A DNA stretch of 64,000 nucleotides from VAZQ01 sp035263865 (GTDB lineage Bacteria > Pseudomonadota > Alphaproteobacteria > Rhizobiales > Xanthobacteraceae), in NCBI GenBank assembly GCA_035263865.1, contig DATFQX010000216.1, positions 1 through 64,000 on the forward strand, written 5' to 3'. Below, piece by piece: positions 53,584 to 62,441 of the stretch. The number at the start of each line of letters is the position of its first letter. The stretch's first letter is position 1. A model generated the notes under the pieces. That model saw nothing but the letters and a program-made list of their open reading frames with translations, ran no database searches and had not been told where the DNA came from. Position numbers and translations under genes: made by a program.

Positions 53584-54357
53584 TCAGGGCTTGTATTTGC
53601 TGGCGGCTGCTTCTTCGCCGAGATGGCGCAACAGCGATTTCTGATAGTCGAGAAATTCGACGCTGAGCGCGTCGCGCGGGCGGGGCAGCCGTATGGGGAG
53701 CTCCGTCTTCACCATTCCGGGATGCGGCGTCATCACCACCACGCGATCGGCTAGGTATACCGCCTCTGCCACGTTGTGTGTCACATAGACCACGGTCTTG
53801 CGCGTCTCCCGCCAGACTTCCGCGAGCAAGCGCTGCATGTCGTCGCGGGTCAGCGCGTCGAGCGCGGCGAATGGCTCATCCATCAAGAGCACCGAGGGAT
53901 TGTACGCAAGCGCCCGTGCGATGGCGACCCGCTGCTGCATTCCGCCGGACAAATGATGCGGATACGAGTGCACGAACTTTTCGAGCTTCACCAGCTCGAG
54001 GTGCTCGAGCGCGATCCGCTCGCGCTCGTCCTTGCCGATCCCCTTCATCTCCAGCCCGAAGCTCACGTTTCCAAGCGCGGTGCGCCACGGGAACAGCTGG
54101 GCGAAGTCCTGGAACACTACGCCCCGATCGGGACCGTGACCGCTGACGGCTTTGCCGCCGATGCGAATTTCGCCGACGCTCGGGGCGAGAAAGCCAGCGA
54201 TGACGTTGAGCAGCGTCGACTTACCGCAGCCGGAGGGGCCGACGATGCAGAGGAATTCCGAGGCCTCGATGTTGAAGCTCACCCCGGCGACACCGGGGAT
54301 CTCCCCAGCGGGTGTATCGTAGACGACCGAGACGTTGCAGATTTCGATGTGCGGCAT
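53584..54357 (-). CDS. ABC transporter ATP-binding protein (NitT/TauT, SsuB-like)
   Basis: This 257-residue nucleotide-binding domain has Walker A GPSGCGKST (about 40-48), a Q-loop in VVFQDFAQLFPW, signature LSGGMQQRVAIARAL (about 136-150), Walker B VLLMDEPFAALD (about 156-167) and the switch His in YVTHNVAEA. It would power an importer with the two permeases at 56.4-58.0 kb. I chose the ATG at 54357 (MPHIEICNVSV) over the open frame to 54639. It is divergent from the HD-domain gene, with a 163-bp promoter gap. Confidence 0.95.
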   Translation of the reverse strand: MPHIEICNVSVVYDTPAGEIPGVAGVSFNIEASEFLCIVGPSGCGKSTLLNVIAGFLAPSVGEIRIGGKAVSGHGPDRGVVFQDFAQLFPWRTALGNVSFGLEMKGIGKDERERIALEHLELVKLEKFVHSYPHHLSGGMQQRVAIARALAYNPSVLLMDEPFAALDALTRDDMQRLLAEVWRETRKTVVYVTHNVAEAVYLADRVVVMTPHPGMVKTELPIRLPRPRDALSVEFLDYQKSLLRHLGEEAAASKYKP

Positions 54358-54520
54358 CGGCGCGACCTGCGTGCTCCTGTCATAGATGGTATGCCCATTC
54401 GTGGCCAGACGCGGCCGATGCGCAGAGGCGAGTTTCGCCCGGATCAAATTGGGTGTAGACAGGCGCAGACCAAATCGGACAATTCGCCGCAAGGCCGTAA
54501 GAGTTATCAGGAGCAAACGC

Positions 54521-55297
54521 ATGGGACCGCACGCCGCGTCGAGGCCGCTGACATTGTCGGAGCAGGCGGACGAGCTCGAAGAAAGAATGATGAACGAGCT
54601 CAACGACAAGATCGCCACCAAATCGGCGCTGTTCAACATGGCGGACGGCAGCCTTGATTATGTCGGCGGCGCCGAGTTGCAGGCGCGCAATCCGGGCAAG
54701 TATTTCCTGATGGGCGCCGATCCGCGCCTGCCGAAGATGCCGGAGAAGCCGACGCTGATCGACTTCTTCAAGCACCGGTTCGTGTCGATGAATCACCTCC
54801 TGCAAAGCGCGACGCTCGCGCTCAAGGCCGGGCACGAAGAGAAGGTCGTGCTGGCATGTCTGCTTCACGACGTCGGCGTTGCCGGATTCATCCGCTGCGA
54901 TCACGGCTATTGGGGGGCGCAGCTGATCGAGCCCTACGTCGACGAGGAGGTGAGCTGGGCGGTGCGCGTGCACCAGGCGCTGCGCTTCTTCCCTGACGAG
55001 TCGGTCAACTACAAATACCCGGATATGTACGTCAAATATTTCGGGCCGGACTATAAGCCCGAGCCCTACATCGTGGACGAATACAAACGCGCCCGCGGGC
55101 ACAAGTATTACATGACCGCGCGGCTGATCTGCGTGAACGATGTCTACGCGTTCGATCCTGACGCCAAAGTCAACCTCGACAATTTCGTCGACATCATCGG
55201 GCGCAATTTCAGGCAGCCGAAAGAAGGGCTCGGCTTGGACAACACGCCGTCCTCGCACATGTGGCGTACGCTGATGTGGCCGACCCGCTTTCTATAA
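54521..55297 (+). CDS. HD-domain protein, candidate mixed-valent diiron oxygenase (PhnZ/MIOX-like)
   Basis: This 258-residue protein has an HD fold with His92 (SMNHLLQSATLA), His116-Asp117 (ACLLHDVGV), His128 (DHGYWGAQLI), His151 (VRVHQALRFF) and Asp207 (ICVNDVYAF). The order H-HD-H-H-D and most spacings match, as I recall, PhnZ, an HD-family oxygenase with a mixed-valent diiron centre. The gating Tyr/Glu of PhnZ, 7-10 residues before the first His, are not evident. Hydrolytic HD phosphatases remain possible. CAGGAG precedes the ATG at 54521. It is divergent from an ABC ATPase. Confidence 0.8.
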   Translation: MGPHAASRPLTLSEQADELEERMMNELNDKIATKSALFNMADGSLDYVGGAELQARNPGKYFLMGADPRLPKMPEKPTLIDFFKHRFVSMNHLLQSATLALKAGHEEKVVLACLLHDVGVAGFIRCDHGYWGAQLIEPYVDEEVSWAVRVHQALRFFPDESVNYKYPDMYVKYFGPDYKPEPYIVDEYKRARGHKYYMTARLICVNDVYAFDPDAKVNLDNFVDIIGRNFRQPKEGLGLDNTPSSHMWRTLMWPTRFL

Positions 55298-55334
55298 ACT
55301 TGTCCATGCCTGGTGCTATCTGCGAAAGCAGGCC

Positions 55335-56312
55335 CTATTCCGATTCCGCAATGCCGGCTGAACGTATCACCTTGCCCCACCGGTCAATCTCGAATTTTAC
55401 ATAGACCGCCAAGTCCTCGATTGCCGGACTGTCGATTGGAATTAATCCAAGCGTTTTGAACCGCTGCTGTGTTTCAGGCAGCGCCGTGATGCTTTTCAGC
55501 TCGGAATGGAGCCGGTTGACGATTTGCTTGGGCGTGTTCGCGGGGGCAACAAACATGTGCCAGCCGCCGGCGTCATAGCCGGGAATCCCCATTTGCGCGA
55601 GCGGCGGGATGTCCGGCACGGCCGGCACCGGCGCCATCAGGGACATGCCGAGCGCCCTGATCTTGCCTTCTCTGATCAGCGGCAGCGCGGGCGGAAGATC
55701 GACGAACATCGTCGGGACCACGCCGGCAATGAGATCGGTCAGGGCGGGCGCGCTCCCTTTGTAGGGAATATACGTGATGTCGCTTCCGGTCATGAGCCTG
55801 AGATATTCGGCGCACAGATGCGCGGGCGAGCCCGTCCCGGACGTTCCGAATGCTAGGTGGCCGGGTTTGTCCTTGGCGAGCGCGATCAGATCGGACAGTG
55901 AATGCACGGGCAGCTTCGGCTGCACCACCAGCACAAAGGGAATGGAGCTCACATGCGCGAGCGGCACGAAGTCTTTGACTGGATCGTATGGTAGCGCCTT
56001 GTGCAGCGTCACATTGTAGGCGAGTGCCGAACTTCCGCCCAGCAAGAGCGTATATCCGTCGGGCGCAGCTCGTGCTGCCGCTGCCGCGCCGATTGCCGTC
56101 CCGGCGCCAGCCCGGTTCTCGACCACGACTGGCTTGCCCAATCGGTCTGACAACTTTTGCGCGTACATGCGGGCGACGATATCGGCGGAGCCACCGGGGG
56201 CGAACGGCACGATGATCGTTACCTGCCGCGTTGGATAATCCTGCGCGCCGGCCCTCGAGGACGCGCTCGCGAGCAGGGCGGTGGCGATAAGCAGGACAAA
56301 GAAGCCCTTCAT
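55335..56312 (-). CDS. Bug-type (tripartite tricarboxylate) substrate-binding protein
   Basis: This 325-residue protein has a signal peptide (FFVLLIATALLASASSRAGA) followed by DYPTRQVTIIVPFAPGGSAD and VVVENRAGAGTAIGAAAAA, the canonical start of the Bug family. Later comes ITYIPYKGSAPALTDLIAG, which closes over the ligand's carboxylate. No TctA or TctB partner is in the window. It is 45 bp downstream of two ABC permease genes on the same strand, so it may be co-transcribed with them. The ligand is unknown. Confidence 0.94.
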   Translation of the reverse strand: MKGFFVLLIATALLASASSRAGAQDYPTRQVTIIVPFAPGGSADIVARMYAQKLSDRLGKPVVVENRAGAGTAIGAAAAARAAPDGYTLLLGGSSALAYNVTLHKALPYDPVKDFVPLAHVSSIPFVLVVQPKLPVHSLSDLIALAKDKPGHLAFGTSGTGSPAHLCAEYLRLMTGSDITYIPYKGSAPALTDLIAGVVPTMFVDLPPALPLIREGKIRALGMSLMAPVPAVPDIPPLAQMGIPGYDAGGWHMFVAPANTPKQIVNRLHSELKSITALPETQQRFKTLGLIPIDSPAIEDLAVYVKFEIDRWGKVIRSAGIAESE

Positions 56313-56357
56313 CCTATTGCTTTTGCTGTCATCCGCTTGCGCGCAGACGACACCTTG

Positions 56358-57161
56358 CTACCCCTTCGCCGTGCGCACCATGCCCCAGCGCATGACGGTG
56401 GCGCGTTCGAGCGAGCCAAAGACGAGCCGCTCGAATACGAAGCCGATGGCGCCGATGACGGCAAGGGCGGCAAGCATGATGTCGGCGTTCAAAAATTCCT
56501 TGGCGTCGAAAATAACCCAACCCAGTCCCCAGTCCGAGGCGGCGAGCATCTCGGCGCCCACCACCGCGATCCACGCCCGCAGGAATGCTTGTCGGAACCC
56601 GGTGATGATGAACGGCGATGCGCCGGGGATGATGACCTTCCAGAACAGCGCCCGCTCGTTGGCGCCCATGGCGCCGGCTGCGCGCAGCCACAGCGGATTG
56701 ACGGCGCGGACCCCGGACCAGGTGTTGAGTAGCATCGGAAAAAGCGCGGCATAGAACACGATGAGGATCGCGACCATGTTGCCAAGCCCGAACCAGAGAA
56801 GGAATACCGGTACCCAGGCAAGCGACGGAATTGGCATCAGCGCGCTGGCGAGCGGAAGACAGAAGTTTTCCACCGCCCGGAAACGACCCATCAGGATGCC
56901 GAGCGGCAACGCAACGCCGACCGCGAGCGCGAGCCCGAAAAGCACGCGATACATCGTGAAGCCGGCGTGCTCCAGCATGGTGCCGTCGAGGAGCAGTGCC
57001 CACAGCGTGCTGGCGATCTTCGGCAGCGTTGGCAGCAGCGCCGCCGGAAAGACGCCGCTGCGCGCAACCGCCTCATAGCAGGCGGCCGCCAGCAGCAGCG
57101 TGACGCCTGCCCGGTATGCCGAGGTCGCGCGCTCCATCGTGGCTTTCATGGCGGCGCTCAC
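56358..57161 (-). CDS. ABC transporter permease, second of two (NitT/TauT type)
   Basis: This 267-residue inner-membrane protein has about six hydrophobic segments and the cytoplasmic EAA loop in RAAGAMGANERALFWKVIIPGASPF in parts (about 160-185). The C-terminus is closely similar to that of the upstream permease (GLGWVIFDAKEFLNADIMLA compared with GLGWMIFGAREFLNTDVMLA), so the two are tandem paralogues that probably form a heterodimer. The GTG start overlaps the upstream TGA. The ATPase and binding protein at 51-54 kb are its likely partners. Confidence 0.92.
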   Translation of the reverse strand: MSAAMKATMERATSAYRAGVTLLLAAACYEAVARSGVFPAALLPTLPKIASTLWALLLDGTMLEHAGFTMYRVLFGLALAVGVALPLGILMGRFRAVENFCLPLASALMPIPSLAWVPVFLLWFGLGNMVAILIVFYAALFPMLLNTWSGVRAVNPLWLRAAGAMGANERALFWKVIIPGASPFIITGFRQAFLRAWIAVVGAEMLAASDWGLGWVIFDAKEFLNADIMLAALAVIGAIGFVFERLVFGSLERATVMRWGMVRTAKG

Positions 57162-57991
57162 GACATCATTCCCCAGCGAACGACGGTGTAGCGCTCGAGC
57201 CGTTGGAAGACGAGTTTCTCCAGTGCAAGCCCCATCGCACCGATGACCGCGACGCCGGCGAGCATCACATCGGTGTTCAAAAACTCACGCGCGCCGAAAA
57301 TCATCCAGCCGAGCCCCCACGGCACGGCGGCGAGCATTTCCACGCCGACCAGGATGCGCCAAGCCTGCGCCAAACCCAGCCGCAATCCGGTCAGCATATA
57401 GGGCAGTGCGCCGGGCAGGATCACGTGGTGCAAGAGCCGCCGGTCATCTGCGCCCATCGCCTGAGCCGAGCGTAGCCAGATTTCCTTGACCGCCTTCACA
57501 CCTGCCCAGGTGTTGAAGACGATCGGGAAGGCGGAGACGACGGCCACGAGCAGCACGGCAGTGACGTTGCCGAGGCCGAACCACAGCAGGAACAGCGGCG
57601 CATAGGCGAGGCCTGGGATCGGCGCGCCGATACTGATCAGCGGAAGCACCACGTCTTCGGCCCGGCGCGAGCGGCCCATCGCGAAACCGATCGCCACACC
57701 GGCCGCCGCGGCGAGCGCGAAGCCGGCAAGCAGCCGGACGAACGTGTCGAGCACGTGGTGCGGCAGGACCCCGGTAGCAGTAAGGCGGAGCAAAGCGCCA
57801 GCAACGTCTTCCAGCGGCGGAAACAGCTTGCGCGGAAAGATGCCGGCATGGGCCGTCGCTTCCCACGCGAGCGCCACCACGAGGAACGGCAAGGCCGTGC
57901 GCCCCATGACGCGCCACCGGCTTTCGCCGCGTTGCACCGGAGTGCCCGCGGTCGGGACATGGGCCGATGCGGCAGGAGCAAAATTGGTCAT
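57158..57991 (-). CDS. ABC transporter permease, first of two (NitT/TauT type)
   Basis: This 277-residue inner-membrane protein has about six hydrophobic segments, the EAA loop in RSAQAMGADDRRLLHHVILPGALPY in parts, and a C-terminal QRLERYTVVRWGM. It is the first gene of a minus-strand group, overlapping the second permease by four bases (GTGA). It is divergent from the decayed molybdenum hydroxylase at 58.2 kb. Subfamily transporters import nitrate, sulfonates, taurine or aromatic acids. Confidence 0.92.
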   Translation of the reverse strand: MTNFAPAASAHVPTAGTPVQRGESRWRVMGRTALPFLVVALAWEATAHAGIFPRKLFPPLEDVAGALLRLTATGVLPHHVLDTFVRLLAGFALAAAAGVAIGFAMGRSRRAEDVVLPLISIGAPIPGLAYAPLFLLWFGLGNVTAVLLVAVVSAFPIVFNTWAGVKAVKEIWLRSAQAMGADDRRLLHHVILPGALPYMLTGLRLGLAQAWRILVGVEMLAAVPWGLGWMIFGAREFLNTDVMLAGVAVIGAMGLALEKLVFQRLERYTVVRWGMMS

Positions 57992-58161
57992 GGCTCACGA
58001 TAGTGCTGCCGCAGCCTTGTGGACAAGCGAAGTTCTGGGCAGATCGCATGAGCTGTGCCAGCGTGGCGATGCGCCCCTTTAACTTCTGCTACAACAATTG
58101 GGACTCCAACCTCGGAAACCATTACCCGACCCAACACCGAGCCCATGCCGTGCAACACCCG

Positions 58162-60377
58162 ATGACGCCCGTGTCGCGGCGCTTCCTCCTCGCGGGAGCC
58201 GCGGTCAAGACCGCATCTCTCATTGTTCCCATCGGCATGCGGGAAAGCCACGCTGGGGAAAGCGAGATCACCGATTGGATCGCTATCGCCTCGAACGGGG
58301 AGGTCACACTCGCGCCATCACAGCCGGAAGTGGGACAGGGGTCGTATACCGCGCTGCCTCAAATTCTCGCCGATGAGCTCGATGCCGATTGGCAGCGTGG
58401 GTTCGCGACTGGCAAAGCGGCCTACAAAATCGCCTTCCGGCAGGAGCCGCCGGCCCAGAAAGAAGGCGCCTCAATGTCAATGATGGCGCTCTATGAGCGC
58501 CTGCGTGCCGCCGGCGCCGCTGCCCGTGACGTCCTGACCCGCGCGGCGGCGCAGAGCTGGAACATCGACGTCGCGCAGTGCCGCACCGAAAACGGTTTCA
58601 TGATTAATGCGCGAGGAGAAAGCCTCTCGTATGGCGAGCTTGCCTCCGCCGCCGCCCAGCTCCCCCTCAGTGCCACGCCCCCGCTCAAGGAAAGCAGTCG
58701 GTTCCGGCTCATCGGCAAGCCGCTCGCGCGTTTGGACACGCCGGCAAAGTGCAATGGCAGCGCTATCTTCGGCATCGACATCGTCGTCCCCGGCATGCTC
58801 AACGCCGCCATCAAGACCGCGCACTCATTTACCGGAGAGCTGATCGCAATCAAGAACGAGGCCGATATTCGCAAAATGCCGGGCGTGCGCGCGGTGGTGA
58901 AGATCGCCACCCTCGCCATCGCCAATGAAGACCCAGGCACCCAGCATCCGCAGCTGCCCCATCTGCCGCGTCACAACGCAGTCTGCGTCGTTGCCGACCA
59001 GTTCTGGCAAGCCAAGCGCGCGCTTGATGCGCTCGATGTGACATTCGACCCCGGCACCGCCGGCGACCTCTCTACCGCCAAGATCGATGCCATGCTGGCC
59101 GCAGCCTTGGAGGCCGAGCACGGCGTCACTGCGCTGGTGCGAGGACAGCCGCGAGAAATCCTCAAAGAGCGAGCAGCTGCGGTCGTCGAGCGGCACTTCG
59201 TGCTGCCGCACATCGCCCATGCACCGCTCGAGCCGGTCAACGCTACCGCGAGCTACACGGATGGTGCGGTCAAGGTCTGGGGATAGATCCAATCGGTGAC
59301 GGCGTGCCAGGAAGCGGTGGCGCAGGCCGTCGGCTGTGCCCCTGACGATGTGAAGGTCAATGTCACCTTCCTGGGTGGGAGCTCCGGCCGCAAGATCGTA
59401 CCGGACTATGTGCTGCAAGCAGTGCAAGCCTCGAAGGCGGTAGGGCATCCGGTTAAGCTCATTCGCTCGCGCGAGGAAGACATGCAGCATGACGTCTTCC
59501 GGCCGAACGCGGGTGGCCGTTTTCGCGCCGTCCTCGACGAGCGCGGCTACCCGCTCGCCGTGCAGCACGCGTCGCCGGGCAGTCGCTGTTCGGCGCCGTG
59601 CGCAAGAGCTGGCTCGATCAGACACCGGAAGGCGCCTGGGACGAGAGCATGGTCGATGGCATCTACAATCAGAGCTATCGGCTGCCGCATTTTCTGGTGG
59701 AGACCGTCGATACACCGCTGCCGATCCCGGTCTATTTCATGCGCTCCGTCGGCTCGACCGCGGCGGGTGTTCTTTTGGGAGAGCTTCATCACCGAGCTCG
59801 CCCATCGCGCCCGCATCGATCAGTATCACTATCGGCGCAATTTGCTGTCGCATGATCCGCTGGCGCTGCGCGTGCTCGATGCGGCCGCGCGAGCCTCCGA
59901 CTAGGGCAGGACCCAGAATACTTTTGGCGGCATTGCCTATAACTGCTACGTCGGCCGCGGCGGGCGCTTCAAAACCTACGTCGCGGAGGTGGTGGAGCTC
60001 GCGCGCGTGGCGGGTCGCTTCGTCGTCAAGCGCGTGCTCTGCGCCGTCGATCCCGGTCTCGTGGTCAACCCGAACACGCTCAAAGCGCAGATCGAAGGTG
60101 GGATCGGATTCGCGTTGACCAACACGCTCAAGAGTAGGATCACGTTCTCAAACGGCGGCGCGGAGCAGGCAACTTCTCCGATTATCCACTTCTGCGCATC
60201 GATGAAATGCCGGAGATCGTGCCAATCGTGCTCCCCAGCGACCGTCCCCCACAGGGCTTCGGGGAAGTGGTGCTGGCGCCGGTTGCTCCCGCGCTGGCGC
60301 AGGCCTTGTTTTACGCGACGGGTCGGCCAGTGGACGTGATGCCGTTTCCGGAGGATGCTTTCCGCGCCAACAACTGA
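58162..60377 (+). pseudogene. Decayed molybdenum hydroxylase large subunit (isoquinoline 1-oxidoreductase beta-like)
   Basis: The reading gives about 738 residues if joined, the usual length for a xanthine dehydrogenase/IorB-type large subunit with a Tat signal (SRRFLLAGAAVKTASLIVP). It is broken in five places: amber TAG at 59284-59286 and again at 59902-59904, a one-base loss near 59580, a compensating one-base gain near 59770 in a T-run, and a one-base loss near 60171. Joined frames keep conserved blocks such as RAVLDERGYPLAVQHASPG, VYFMRSVGSTAAG, RVLCAVDPGLVVNPN and GFGEVVLAPVAPALAQAL. No [2Fe-2S] small subunit lies beside it. It is full length but non-functional as read. Confidence 0.88.
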
Positions 60378-60401
60378 CGGGCTGCCCGAGGAGGACGATA
60401 C

Positions 60402-60866
60402 ATGACGCGCATCGAGCCCGAGCCCAAGCACGACACCAAGCTGATCTTTCCGGGACTGAACTCGTTCTACGACTTTGCCATTCCTCTCGCCTGGCCGATC
60501 GTGCGCATCGCGGTCGGCTGGAATCTTTTGGTGCACGGCTGGGGCAAGGTCACGCGCGGGCCCTCGGCTTTTGTCCGTGCGTTCGTCGAGGTTGGATTCG
60601 ATCCTGCCCTTCCCTGGATCTGGTCAGCGTTGATCATCGAGTTCGTCGGCGGCATTGCCCTCATCATTGGGCTGTTCACCCGCTTCTTCGCCGCGGCGGC
60701 CGCGGTGGAAATGCTTGTCATCACCATACTCTATTGGAAGTCCGGATTTTCCTGGCTCAACCGCGGCTACGAATACACGCTGCTTTGGGGGCTGGTTTGC
60801 TTCGCCATTGCGCTGCGCGGCGGCGGGCCCTATTCGGTAGATCGCCGCATCGGCGTGGAGCTCTGA
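60402..60866 (+). CDS. DoxX-family membrane protein
   Basis: This 154-residue inner-membrane protein has four hydrophobic helices typical of DoxX (AIPLAWPIVRIAVGWNLLVHG, then LIIEFVGGIALIIGLFTRF, AAVEMLVITILY and LLWGLVCFAIALRGGG). The first helix motif with HGWGK is common to the family. The known archaeal DoxX is part of thiosulfate:quinone oxidoreductase, while bacterial members affect redox and thiol stress in mycobacteria. CGAGGAGGAC precedes the ATG. It lies 25 bp after the broken molybdenum hydroxylase. Confidence 0.88.
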   Translation: MTRIEPEPKHDTKLIFPGLNSFYDFAIPLAWPIVRIAVGWNLLVHGWGKVTRGPSAFVRAFVEVGFDPALPWIWSALIIEFVGGIALIIGLFTRFFAAAAAVEMLVITILYWKSGFSWLNRGYEYTLLWGLVCFAIALRGGGPYSVDRRIGVEL

Positions 60867-60883
60867 GCGACTTCAGGTGACCG

Positions 60884-61942
60884 ATGGAATTTGGCATCCA
60901 GTTTTTTCCCGCCGTCGGTCCCCATCAGAAGCCCGCCGACCAATATTGGCGCGAAGCGCTCGAGCTCACGCAACTCGCCGAGCAGCTGGGCTTCACCAAT
61001 GTGCGAACGGTCGAGCATTATTTTTTGTCCTACGGCGGTTATAGTCCCGATCCGCTCATCTTTCTTAGCGCCGCGGCGGCGCTGAGCCGCTCGATGCGGC
61101 TCATCACTGGCGCGGTGCTGCCGGTGTTCAACAATCCGCTGAAACTCGCAGGCCAGATCGGGATGGTGGATGCTATTTCCGGCGGCCGCCTCGAGGTGGG
61201 ATTTGCGCGCGCCTTCTTGCCGCACGAGTTCGCCCGTTTTGGCATCTCCATGGACGAGAGCCGCGCCCGGTTCGAGGAGGGACTGGAGCAGGTGCGCCGC
61301 TTGCTCGAGGAGGAAAAAGTTACGGCGCGCGGCCGATTCCACAGTTTCGAAAACGCAACGTCGTTGCCGCGGCCGACCCAGAAGCCGAGGCCGCCGTTCT
61401 GGATCGCGGCGCTGTCCACGAAAGAGACGTTCGAGACCGCGGGCGCGCTCGGTCACTATCTCATGGGCATCCCGCTCGGAGGTGCGCATATGGCAGGCCT
61501 GCTGCAAGCCTACCGCGATGCCTGGACAGGGGCGGGACACGCGGGACGCGGGAAGGTGATGCTCGCGTTCCATATGTACTGCGCCGATACCGCCGCCGGG
61601 GCCGCCGCCGTCGCGCGCGTGCCGCTCAACCAGTATCTCAAATCGATCGTCGATGCGGCCTCCGGCTGGATGTCCGGCGTGTCCTCCCGCGATTATCCGA
61701 ACTATCAGAAAATGATCGAAGGCCTGTCGCGGGAGACGTTCGAATCGCAGGTCGAGAAAGGCCTGGCGTGGATCGGAACTTCGGAAGAGATTCGTCGCGC
61801 CATCGATGATTATCATCGCAGCGTCGGCGGGTTCGAATGCGCCTCCCTGCAAGTGAATTTCGGCATGATCGGGCGTGCCGAGGCGGAGGCCTCGATGCGG
61901 CTGTTCGCGCGCGAGGTGATGCCCTACTTTGCGCGGGCCTGA
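60884..61942 (+). CDS. LLM-class (luciferase-like) flavin-dependent monooxygenase
   Basis: This 352-residue TIM-barrel oxidoreductase has MEFGIQFFPAVGPHQKPAD at the N-terminus, LTQLAEQLGFTNVRTVEHYFL (in part, about 28-46), and the family block ISGGRLEVGFARAFLPHEF (about 98-116). It would use FMNH2 (or F420) and O2 to oxidise a substrate. Members include SsuD (alkanesulfonate desulfonation), NtaA and bacterial luciferase. A flavin reductase is not in the window. It follows DoxX by 17 bp and is likely in the same transcript. Confidence 0.9.
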   Translation: MEFGIQFFPAVGPHQKPADQYWREALELTQLAEQLGFTNVRTVEHYFLSYGGYSPDPLIFLSAAAALSRSMRLITGAVLPVFNNPLKLAGQIGMVDAISGGRLEVGFARAFLPHEFARFGISMDESRARFEEGLEQVRRLLEEEKVTARGRFHSFENATSLPRPTQKPRPPFWIAALSTKETFETAGALGHYLMGIPLGGAHMAGLLQAYRDAWTGAGHAGRGKVMLAFHMYCADTAAGAAAVARVPLNQYLKSIVDAASGWMSGVSSRDYPNYQKMIEGLSRETFESQVEKGLAWIGTSEEIRRAIDDYHRSVGGFECASLQVNFGMIGRAEAEASMRLFAREVMPYFARA

Positions 61943-62441
61943 GCGTGCGCGGAACCCAATAACGAGCTCACGATGTGATTAGGAACTGCGAAGGGTCGCT
62001 TTAATTCAGGAACCAGTCGCGACCCAGGTGTGTTAGCTAATAAACGCACGGGGGAACGTGTTGGTGTTCCCGTGGCAGGCAGGCCGAAAGAGAAGGAAAC
62101 AAGCTGGAATGAGCGGTGGTCCAATTCGGGCCACAAGCGCACGATATCGGCGCTCTTTAGGGAAAGCGGCGAGGTCGCACCCGTCGATTTTAGACAATTC
62201 GGAAAGCGCGCCGGCGAGATCATCGCGCACGCGACGCGCCTGCCACGCCGCAAGCCGCATTATCAATAACCCAGTGCCCAGTGGACCCAATCCCTTCCGC
62301 CGCATTCGTATGATGCGTGCTTATGGCGTTCACACTGCGGTTCGACCATGGATGCCCGCGAACGCGCTAGGCCGGCTCTCGAGAGCTCACCGCGCGTGAG
62401 GGAGCGCCCGCAAGGGCGTAACGCCGCGATACAATTTCCCG
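61943..62441. other. Intergenic region, about 500 bp, no convincing gene
   Basis: The longest plus-strand frame (62030-62269, 79 codons) shows no family features. The stretch 61960-62280 is less GC-rich than neighbouring genes. Its translation recalls spurious ORFs I have seen annotated in dispersed repeats of Bradyrhizobium-type genomes, but I cannot confirm this. The promoter for the downstream gene should lie here. Confidence 0.4.

Noticed and set aside
58162..60377. Amber codons read as pyrrolysine or selenocysteine-like recoding
   Set aside because: Three indels in the same gene show decay. No pylTSBCD genes are visible, and recoding would not repair the frames.
62030..62269. A 79-codon plus-strand open frame
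   Set aside because: It has no recognisable family, no ribosome site and atypical composition. I treat it as noncoding.
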